Of a DNA stretch of 9,066 bases, positions 1 through 5,377 are shown piece after piece. Made by a program: the position numbers and the translations under genes. Position 1 is the stretch's first letter. Each line of letters begins with the position of its first letter. Under the pieces are notes generated by a model. It saw only the letters and a list, made by a program, of their open reading frames with translations, was not told where the DNA came from and made no database searches. The DNA comes from JBCCFW01 sp039029535. Lineage in GTDB: Bacteria > Acidobacteriota > JBCCFW01. The stretch spans positions 1-9,066 of the forward strand of contig JBCCFW010000244.1 of NCBI GenBank assembly GCA_039029535.1. Direction: 5' to 3'.

Positions 1-299
1 ATGACCGGCATCTCGAAGGTCACCAGAGCCCGCAGGGCCTGGGCCACGGTGTCGCGGAGGGAGCGAAACCCGGGAGGCGTCTCGATGTCGGCCTCGCGGA
101 TGGAGTCCGCCGTGAGCGAGCAAGCATCGCAGGTGAGCAGGTGGCTCCGCACGGTGGCGAGCTCGTCACCACCCAGCTCGTCGAGAGCGAGACGCGCCAC
201 GAGCTCGGGCTCGGGGCACTCGGCCGAAGCACCCGCCGCCTCTCCGGCCAGCACCTGACGCGCGAGGAGCTCCTCGGGTCTCAGCGTGTCGTCGCTCAT
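1..299 (-). CDS. Zinc-binding anti-sigma-like protein (ZAS family), N-terminal part, cut by the window edge
   Basis: The reading frame opens with ATG at 299 and runs off the left edge after 99 codons, starting MSDDTLRPEELLARQ. Residues 28-60 carry the four-ligand pattern C28-x24-H53-x3-C57-x2-C60, which is the zinc-binding signature of ZAS anti-sigma factors such as RsrA and ChrR. In that family the small helical zinc domain binds and holds its cognate ECF sigma factor inactive in the cytoplasm, and sometimes releases it on oxidation. The ATG overlaps the stop of the sigma gene as ATGA, so the two are very likely translationally coupled, as expected for a sigma/anti-sigma pair. What follows residue 99 is outside the window, so a membrane segment, sensor domain or other output cannot be judged. 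A regulatory protein that merely carries a zf-HC2 domain is the main alternative. Confidence 0.8.
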   Translation of the reverse strand, partial: MSDDTLRPEELLARQVLAGEAAGASAECPEPELVARLALDELGGDELATVRSHLLTCDACSLTADSIREADIETPPGFRSLRDTVAQALRALVTFEMPV

Positions 300-1231
300 G
301 ACGTCTTCCCCCTCGCCTTGCGGCCTCCTCCTCCGGACAGCGCCTTCTTCAACCGTCGTCGGCTTCGAGCCAGCCGCTGACGGACCGCCTCGGCCGTCAT
401 CCCCAGCCGCTCGCCCAGCTCCGCCGAGCTCAGGTCTTCCAGGAGGCTCGCCGCGACGATGCGCTGGTCGATCTCGGGCAGCTCGGCCAGCGCGGACCGG
501 ACCTGCTCGAGCTCTTCGGACCGAGCGTGCTGCTCTTCCGGCGACACCCGCTCGATGGCCTCGGGGATCTCCGTCCCCGTCACCTCGCGTCGCTTGGCCG
601 AGCGGAAGTGGCTGATGGCCAGACGCTGGAGCATGGCATAGCAGTAGGCGCGGAAGCTCGAGCGCCACTCGAAGCGACCGCGGACGTCCATCCGGATGAG
701 CCGCTCGAAGAACTGCTGCGTGAGGTCCTCGCCGAGGTCGTGCGACAGGCCCATCTTCCGGAAGAACGCGCTCGCCCGTCGCACCCAGCAACGATGGAAG
801 GCGTCACCGTCGGGCTCCTCGTCGCACCAGGCGCCGAAGCACGTCCACTCGTAGTGGTCGTCGAGCACGCGGGTGAGGTCCCGTCGGAGCTGATCCGGCG
901 GGCGGTCACCACCACGGAAGACCAGCGCGTGCAGGGCCTCGCGCTCACGGGCCGGCAGGTCGCGCTCATCACAGGCTCGGTCGAAGTCGCGCTCGACGTC
1001 CTGACGTGACTCAGCCACGGTACCCCGAGCCGAATCGGCGCTCTTGCGGCCCTTTCTCAACCATGACGGCATCTTAGGCGGAGCCTGCGAGCAGGACCAT
1101 GCTCGGCCGGGTCCCGGGCAACCCGACCCGGCCACGTCGGCCGAGGACCGGTCCGGGACCGGCGGGAGCGGACGCAGTTCGAACGCCTGCACCTCGGGCG
1201 CAGTTTCGGCGGCAGGGAAGACGGTTGTCAT
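296..1231 (-). CDS. ECF-type RNA polymerase sigma factor with a long N-terminal extension
   Basis: The protein directs RNA polymerase to a specific promoter set. Numbered from the ATG at 1231 (311 aa), residues about 145-215 look like sigma region 2 (FERLIRMDVRGRFEWRSSFRAYCY, then MLQRLAISHFRSAKRRE). Residues about 243-297 look like region 4, with a helix-turn-helix (LSSAELGERLGMTAEAVRQRLARSRRRLKKAL split over 267-297). The linker is short and no region 3 is seen, as in ECF sigmas. A typical ECF factor is about 180-200 aa, so roughly the first 140 residues are extra: a proline-rich start, then an acidic and arginine-rich helical stretch. Start choice is uncertain. ATG 1231 has a GGAGG 12 bases upstream; ATG 1072 (258 aa) and GTG 1018 (240 aa) are in-frame alternatives with weaker ribosome sites. 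The stop overlaps the downstream anti-sigma start. Transcription is divergent from the secreted-protein genes. Confidence 0.87.
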   Translation of the reverse strand: MTTVFPAAETAPEVQAFELRPLPPVPDRSSADVAGSGCPGPGRAWSCSQAPPKMPSWLRKGRKSADSARGTVAESRQDVERDFDRACDERDLPAREREALHALVFRGGDRPPDQLRRDLTRVLDDHYEWTCFGAWCDEEPDGDAFHRCWVRRASAFFRKMGLSHDLGEDLTQQFFERLIRMDVRGRFEWRSSFRAYCYAMLQRLAISHFRSAKRREVTGTEIPEAIERVSPEEQHARSEELEQVRSALAELPEIDQRIVAASLLEDLSSAELGERLGMTAEAVRQRLARSRRRLKKALSGGGGRKARGKTS

Positions 1232-1377
1232 GCGAGCGGGAGACCTCCTCTCCCGCGAAGAGACGGAGAAGCGGCGGCGCCGTGACAGGAGTAGTGGACG
1301 GAGAGACGCCCACGAGCGATTGGAAAGTTGATCACGACGTCTTTTTCCGGCCTTGGCCACTGAGCTACTTTCTTGCC
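1232..1377. other. Divergent intergenic region between the sigma gene and the CAP-domain gene
   Basis: This 146-base gap must hold the promoters for both divergent genes if the sigma gene starts at 1231. The section from about 1318 to 1375 is AT-richer than the flanks. It holds two restriction-site-sized palindromes, TGATCA (1329-1334) and GACGTC (1336-1341), and the inverted pentamers GGAAA (1322-1326) and TTTCC (1344-1348). I see no convincing sigma-70 promoter for either direction. Confidence 0.45.
1236..1256 (-). promoter_or_regulatory. Perfect 8-bp inverted repeat with the Shine-Dalgarno sequence in its loop
   Basis: On the minus strand the arms GCGGGAGA and TCTCCCGC pair perfectly around a five-base loop GGAGG. 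The loop is the only strong ribosome-binding sequence ahead of the sigma gene and lies 12 bases before ATG 1231. The element could act on the mRNA, either presenting or masking the ribosome site, or on DNA as an operator. Both readings are inference; the pairing itself is directly visible. Confidence 0.55.
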
Positions 1378-2616
1378 GTGGACAACCTCGCACAGCGCCT
1401 GACCACTCTCTTCCGTCCCCTCGCGCTCTCGACGCTCACCCTCGGCCTCGTCGGCCAGGCGGCGGCCGTCGAGCTCCATCTCACCGAGTCGGGGGCGGGC
1501 ACCGTCCTCACCTGGACCGGCGGTCGGGCCCCTCACGACGTCGTGCGGGGCAACCTGAACGGGATCAGCCAGGGCGCTGCTCTCATCGAGCTCGGGCCGG
1601 TCACGATCATCGAGTGCGGCTCCGCCGACGCCAGCACGGTCGGCAACGAGGACCCCGAGATCCCTCCGGTCGGTGATCCCTTCTTCTACCTGGTGCGTGG
1701 CCCACATTACGGATTCAGCACGACCTGCCTCGAGCGTCGGGCGACGCCCTCCTCCGACTGCGACACCAGCCTGAGCCGCAACAGCATCTCGGCCTGCGTC
1801 CGCTGGAACAGCGACTACCCGGTCACGGTCACCGACATCTGGTCCGGCAACGCCACCCCCGCGGACTGCGACTCCGGCACTCTCGAGGCCGCCAGCCGCG
1901 AGGACGCCTTGCGTCGCACGAACCTCTACCGGTGGCTGGTCGACCTCCCGCCGGTGGTCGAGTCCGCTGCCCACTCCGCCGACTGCCAGGAGGCCGCCGT
2001 CATCCTGCGGGCGCTCGACGACCTCAGCCACGACCCCGACCCGGGGACCGCCTGCTGGACCACAGCCGGCCGCGACTCCGCCGCCTCGTCGAACATCGGC
2101 GCCGGCTACTCCACGCTCTCGGCTGCCGTGGACGGCTACATGCGCGATGTCGGCCTGCCCGGCCTGGGCCACCGGCGCTGGCTTCTCTTCCCGCGCTTCG
2201 CCGAGACCGGTTTCGGCTTCGTGGACGGCACGGGGGGCCGGTTCCGGAGCTGGATGGCGCAGCAGGTCTTCGGCTGGGGTCCCGAGCCGAGCGACACGCC
2301 CGAGTTCATCGCCTACCCGCAGGAAGGCGCGTTCCCGGCCGACGGCGTGCTGGGCGAGTGGTCGTTCCAGCTCGAGAGCGCCGATTTCGGCGAGTCCACC
2401 GTCACGGTGACCCGGGCCTGCGACGGCACCGAGATGACCGTCAACAACGCCAGCGAGCGTGACAATCGCTTCGGCTGGCACTGCCTCGCCTGGTCCGTGG
2501 TCGGCGCCACCGCCGGCGAGGAGTACGTCATCCGCATCGAGGGCGTGGACAGCCCGGCGGGCGGACCGAACGAAATGCTGACGTACGAGTACCGGGTCTT
2601 CCTCCTCGACTGCTGA
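1378..2616 (+). CDS. Secreted CAP/SCP-domain protein with an N-terminal Fn3-like module
   Basis: The start is taken at GTG 1378 (412 aa) because it gives a clean signal peptide: a short n-region, the hydrophobic stretch LALSTLTLGLVG, and AAA before a likely cut at residue 30. The longer open frame back to 1099 would overlap the sigma gene and has no coding character. Residues 31-120 form a Fn3-like module (VLTW 43-46, DVVRGNL 54-60, FFYLVRG 102-108). Residues about 172-285 resemble a bacterial CAP (SCP/PR-1) domain: EDALRRTNLYR, LSH at 216-218, SNIG at 239-241 and LGHRRWLLFP at 263-272. Two histidines of the usual CAP tetrad are present (H218, H265), but the usual glutamate before N239 is serine. 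Residues 290-412 are a further extracellular region, unrecognised and cysteine-poor. CAP proteins are diverse, with ligand-binding or proteolytic roles, so the activity is unknown. No good ribosome site is visible. Confidence 0.85.
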   Translation: MDNLAQRLTTLFRPLALSTLTLGLVGQAAAVELHLTESGAGTVLTWTGGRAPHDVVRGNLNGISQGAALIELGPVTIIECGSADASTVGNEDPEIPPVGDPFFYLVRGPHYGFSTTCLERRATPSSDCDTSLSRNSISACVRWNSDYPVTVTDIWSGNATPADCDSGTLEAASREDALRRTNLYRWLVDLPPVVESAAHSADCQEAAVILRALDDLSHDPDPGTACWTTAGRDSAASSNIGAGYSTLSAAVDGYMRDVGLPGLGHRRWLLFPRFAETGFGFVDGTGGRFRSWMAQQVFGWGPEPSDTPEFIAYPQEGAFPADGVLGEWSFQLESADFGESTVTVTRACDGTEMTVNNASERDNRFGWHCLAWSVVGATAGEEYVIRIEGVDSPAGGPNEMLTYEYRVFLLDC

Positions 2617-2628
2617 CCCGGACTGGCA

Positions 2629-2646
2629 GGGTCGCCGCGGCGGCCC
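2629..2646 (+). terminator. Possible weak hairpin after the CAP-domain gene
   Basis: GGGTCGC (2629-2635) can pair with GCGGCCC (2640-2646), with one G-T pair and a four-base loop, 13 bases after the stop codon. It is very GC-rich, but no T tract follows directly; the nearest is ATTTTG about 25 bases on. It may end or attenuate the transcript, or may simply reflect high GC. Confidence 0.3.
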
Positions 2647-2749
2647 CTCGATTCACGCCCCCACGTCTCATTTTGAGTCGTTCTGACCCGTCGTGCCCCG
2701 CCGTGAGCGATCCCAGCGCTCAATGGAGGTGCCCAGGGTTCCAGCTCGG

Positions 2750-2778
2750 TTGACCAGGACGCTTCGGCGCGGCATTTT
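2750..2778 (+). promoter_or_regulatory. Candidate sigma-70-like promoter for the glycosidase-like gene
   Basis: TTGACC (2750-2755) lies 17 bases before CATTTT (2773-2778), inside the AT-rich island that precedes the ATG at 2827. The -35 matches TTGACA in five of six positions; the -10 is poor. It is kept because the same arrangement, TTGAC, 17 bases, CATTnT and then a TTTTCTAA stretch, recurs before the vWA gene. Confidence 0.4.
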
Positions 2779-2826
2779 CTAAATGTCTTCCGAAAAATCC
2801 AGCTTCCTCGTCAACGGTACCGAGCC

Positions 2827-5199
2827 ATGCCGCGACGTCAGTCCTCTCGCGCCCTCCTTCCGGCGGCGCTCACACTCCTCCTGACCCCGACGGTCCTCGC
2901 GGCCCCTCTCCCGGGTCAGCCCATCGTCGATCCCGACAACATCCAGGTGTTGCGCCTGGAAGGCGGCGGGCCGTTGTTCCTCTGCGGACCCGGCGATCCG
3001 GAGGACTTCTTCTACCGCGGCGACCGCAACCCCGACGGTACGCGGGTCAACGGCACCCAGCAGGACGTCCTCGACCAGATCGTCGAGCACGGCGGCAACA
3101 CGATCTACGCCACGCTGGTCCGCCCCTGGGGAGGTGACGGCGGTGTCGACGAGCACCCCCTCATCGACACCGACAGCGGCGACATCAACGTGGCGATGGT
3201 CGACCAGTGGAACGACTGGCTGACCTTCATGGACGACAACGGGATCTACCCGCTGATGATGCTCTACGACGACAACAGCCGACCCTTCGGGTCCGGCGAC
3301 GACGTCTCGGCGGCGGAGGAGAACTTCATCCGTCAGCTCGTCAACGCCCTCGAGCACCACCCGAGCATCACCTGGGCCATCGCCGAGGAGCACACCTGGA
3401 ACACGGGCGGACGCCGGCTCACCGCGACTCGTTGCGACGGCATCGGCGACGTCATCAAGGACGCCGACGATCACGACCACGTCATCATGAGCCATCACTG
3501 GAACTGGGACACCGGTGGCAATGACGCGGGCGCCTACGTCTTCTCCGAGCAGGACAGCAACAGCATCGACCACTGGGCCATCGAGCTCGCCCGTGACCAC
3601 AGCACGGGCATGGGCGGCAACAACACGCCGCTGGGTCTCCACCACACGCTGTTGGGGATGTACGACCTTGCCGTCGATCACGACTACGCCCTGACGCTGG
3701 CCGAGGTCTGGAGCTGGTCGCTGGCCGGCCGCACTCCCGGCAGCACCCATGGCCATGACTACGAGCTGCGCTGGACGAACTGGACCGCCGCCATGTCCGG
3801 CGTCTCCGGCGTGCACGTGCTCTTCATGTTCGACGATCGCGGTCGACGCACGGACGCCGAGCTCCACGAAGACATGGGCTACTGCCGCATCCAGAGCGAG
3901 TTCATCGAGTCGACCGACTTCAACCGGATGCGGCCACACGACGAGCTCTCGATGGACGCCAACCACATGGTCATGGCGAACCCGGGCGAGAGCTACCTCG
4001 TCTATCGCTTCGGCGACGACCGAGACATGGGCCTGCGCGACATGCCCGAGACGCTCTTCGACCTCCGCTGGCTCAACCCGGTCACCGGCGAGGAAGTCGT
4101 GCAAGAGGTCGTCGCCGTGCCGGCGGGGGACAATCTCTGGACACCACCCGCTCACTACGGCCAGGAAGTCGTCTTGTCCGTCGAGCTCTCACCCGACATC
4201 GACGGGGACGGCATCATCGACGAGGTCGACAACTGCGGCGGCATCGCCAACCCCGAGCAGCTCGACGAGGACGGGGACGGCGCGGGCGATCTCTGCGATC
4301 CCTGCCCCTTGGATCCCCTCGACGACGTCGACTCCGACACCTTCTGCGCCGACGTCGACAATTGCCCCGAGAGAACCAACGGGCGTCAGGAAGACTACGA
4401 CGGTGACGCCGTGGGCGACCGCTGCGATCCCTGTCCCTACGACGCTCTCGACGACGGCGACGCCGACGGCACCTGCGCCAACTTCGACAACTGCCCGACG
4501 CTCGCCAACCCGCTGCAGGTCGACCTCGACCACGACGGTCAGGGCGACGCCTGCGATCCCTGCCCCATCGATCCCGACGACGATGCCGACGCCGATGGAA
4601 GCTGCGCGAACGTCGACAATTGCCCGAGCGTGAGCAACGCCGCTCAGGAGGACCTCGACGCCGACGGTCTCGGCGACGCCTGCGACACCTGTCCCGCCGA
4701 CCCGGACAACGACTTCGACGGTGACGGCCTCTGCGGCGACATCGACAACTGTCCAGAGGTCGTGAACCCGACTCAGGACGATCTCGACACCGACGGCCTG
4801 GGCGACGACTGCGACCTGGACCTCGATGGCGACGGCGTGAACAACGTCCTCGACTGCGCACCGGCGGACGCCGGGGCCTCCGCCGAACCGGGCGGGGTCG
4901 AGGAGATCCGCGTGCGACGCGAGTCGGGCCCGGTGCTGAGCTGGACCGAGGCGACCGGCCTCGGCAGCGCCGGCCAGTACGGCGTCATCACCGGCGACCT
5001 CGCCGAGCTCCGGTCCGACCAGGGCTTCGACGCGGCCTGTGCCGTGCTGACCACGGCGACGCCGGAGTGGACCGACACCAGCGACGGCAGCCGCTACTAC
5101 CTCCTCCAGTCGGTGAACGCCTGTGGCGTCAGCACCGTGCTCGAGGGCTCACCCGCCCGCGTCGGGCTGTCCGTGCTCGATCTCGGCGGCTGTCCTTAG
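2827..5199 (+). CDS. Secreted glycoside-hydrolase-like protein with thrombospondin type 3 repeats
   Basis: This is a 790-aa exported protein. The start ATG 2827 gives the signal peptide MPRRQSSRALLPAALTLLL, probably cut near residue 25-26. Residues about 45-370 look like a clan GH-A TIM barrel related to the GH5/DUF4038 type. Candidate catalytic carboxylates are E187 or E188 (WAIAEEHTW) and E293 (LAEVWSW), each after a predicted strand. Residues about 378-455 resemble the small beta domain that often follows DUF4038 barrels (Collagen_bind_2-like; FDLRWLNPVTGEE, WTPPAHYGQEVVLSVE). Residues 456-680 are calcium-type thrombospondin 3 repeats, and 691-790 are the Fn3-like module shared with its neighbours (VLSW 703-706, YGVITGDL 718-725, YYLLQSVNACG 757-767). 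The likely role is cutting or binding an extracellular polysaccharide; the substrate is unknown. The barrel call is by fold pattern, so an inactive homologue is possible. Confidence 0.85.
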   Translation: MPRRQSSRALLPAALTLLLTPTVLAAPLPGQPIVDPDNIQVLRLEGGGPLFLCGPGDPEDFFYRGDRNPDGTRVNGTQQDVLDQIVEHGGNTIYATLVRPWGGDGGVDEHPLIDTDSGDINVAMVDQWNDWLTFMDDNGIYPLMMLYDDNSRPFGSGDDVSAAEENFIRQLVNALEHHPSITWAIAEEHTWNTGGRRLTATRCDGIGDVIKDADDHDHVIMSHHWNWDTGGNDAGAYVFSEQDSNSIDHWAIELARDHSTGMGGNNTPLGLHHTLLGMYDLAVDHDYALTLAEVWSWSLAGRTPGSTHGHDYELRWTNWTAAMSGVSGVHVLFMFDDRGRRTDAELHEDMGYCRIQSEFIESTDFNRMRPHDELSMDANHMVMANPGESYLVYRFGDDRDMGLRDMPETLFDLRWLNPVTGEEVVQEVVAVPAGDNLWTPPAHYGQEVVLSVELSPDIDGDGIIDEVDNCGGIANPEQLDEDGDGAGDLCDPCPLDPLDDVDSDTFCADVDNCPERTNGRQEDYDGDAVGDRCDPCPYDALDDGDADGTCANFDNCPTLANPLQVDLDHDGQGDACDPCPIDPDDDADADGSCANVDNCPSVSNAAQEDLDADGLGDACDTCPADPDNDFDGDGLCGDIDNCPEVVNPTQDDLDTDGLGDDCDLDLDGDGVNNVLDCAPADAGASAEPGGVEEIRVRRESGPVLSWTEATGLGSAGQYGVITGDLAELRSDQGFDAACAVLTTATPEWTDTSDGSRYYLLQSVNACGVSTVLEGSPARVGLSVLDLGGCP
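4228..4863 (+). repeat. Five tandem 129-bp repeats encoding thrombospondin type 3 units
   Basis: DNC (D-N-C-P in units 2-5) recurs at residues 468, 511, 554, 597 and 640 of the host protein, exactly 43 residues apart, so DNA units begin at 4228, 4357, 4486, 4615 and 4744; the last is shorter. A second landmark, C-D-[PT]-C-P, recurs at residues 490, 533, 576 and 619 with the same period. The bases TGCGATCCCTG are identical at 4294, 4423 and 4552. Aspartate-rich D-x-D-x-D-G loops between the cysteines are typical of calcium binding in this family. Confidence 0.9.
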
Positions 5200-5225
5200 G
5201 ACATCTCGCCTTCTTCGTTCGTTTG

Positions 5226-5262
5226 AGCAGCGTTCGGATCGTTCAGCGATCCGAGCGCTGTT
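5226..5262 (+). terminator. Strong 16-bp hairpin after the glycosidase-like gene
   Basis: The arm 5226-5241 (AGCAGCGTTCGGATCG) pairs along its full 16 bases with 5247-5262 (CGATCCGAGCGCTGTT), with two G-T wobbles and a five-base loop TTCAG. It begins 26 bases after the stop. No T run follows, so it may be a factor-dependent end, an RNA-stability structure, or one half of a two-hairpin terminator with the next element. Confidence 0.6.
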
Positions 5263-5277
5263 CCGTTCGTAGATGGC

Positions 5278-5300
5278 CGAAATCGCCGATTTCGTGATTT
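5278..5300 (+). terminator. Second hairpin followed by a T-rich stretch
   Basis: CGAAATC (5278-5284) pairs perfectly with GATTTCG (5288-5294) around a three-base loop, followed by TGATTTTCTG. This is closer to a classical intrinsic terminator than the larger hairpin 16 bases upstream, and the two probably work together to end the glycosidase-like transcript before the vWA gene's promoter. Confidence 0.5.
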
Positions 5301-5324
5301 TCTGGTGATCTCGGTTCCAGTTAC

Positions 5325-5353
5325 TTGACAGGTCGCGTCTCGAACATCATTGT
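5325..5353 (+). promoter_or_regulatory. Candidate sigma-70-like promoter for the vWA gene
   Basis: A perfect TTGACA (5325-5330) lies 17 bases before CATTGT (5348-5353), in the AT-richest part of the gap. The -10 matches TATAAT in three positions. The same spacing and a similar TTTTTCTAAT tail are seen ahead of the glycosidase-like gene, which supports a shared kind of promoter. It would start RNA about 20 bases before GTG 5378. Confidence 0.45.
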
Positions 5354-5377
5354 TTTTCTAATCCGTCAGAAAAAACC

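Noticed and set aside
527..1009. A 160-codon plus-strand open frame opposite the sigma gene
   Set aside because: The minus strand encodes clear sigma regions 2 and 4 there; this frame has no ribosome site and no recognisable motif.
1357..1367. tRNA-like D-arm sequence TAGCTCAGTGG on the minus strand
   Set aside because: No anticodon arm, T-arm or acceptor stem lies at the right distance, so it is a chance match.
1099..1377. An upstream extension of the CAP-domain gene
   Set aside because: The frame is open but overlaps the sigma gene's N-terminus, has no coding character and would bury the signal peptide inside the protein. The GTG at 1378 is preferred.
1228..2481. A 417-codon minus-strand open frame over the CAP-domain gene
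   Set aside because: It is in the same register as the other antisense frames and has no recognisable protein features.
2779..4155. A 458-codon minus-strand open frame over the glycosidase-like gene
   Set aside because: It stands in the same codon-complement register as the case above and shows the same low-complexity composition; the sense frame has recognisable domains.
3749..4633. A second plus-strand open frame inside the glycosidase-like gene, rich in Thr, Ser and Pro
   Set aside because: It is a shifted reading of the GC-rich repeats; the in-frame gene explains the region fully.
4228..4863. A regularly spaced array suggesting CRISPR
   Set aside because: The period keeps the reading frame of an extracellular protein, the units encode DNCP and CDPCP landmarks, and there are no unique spacers between identical repeats.
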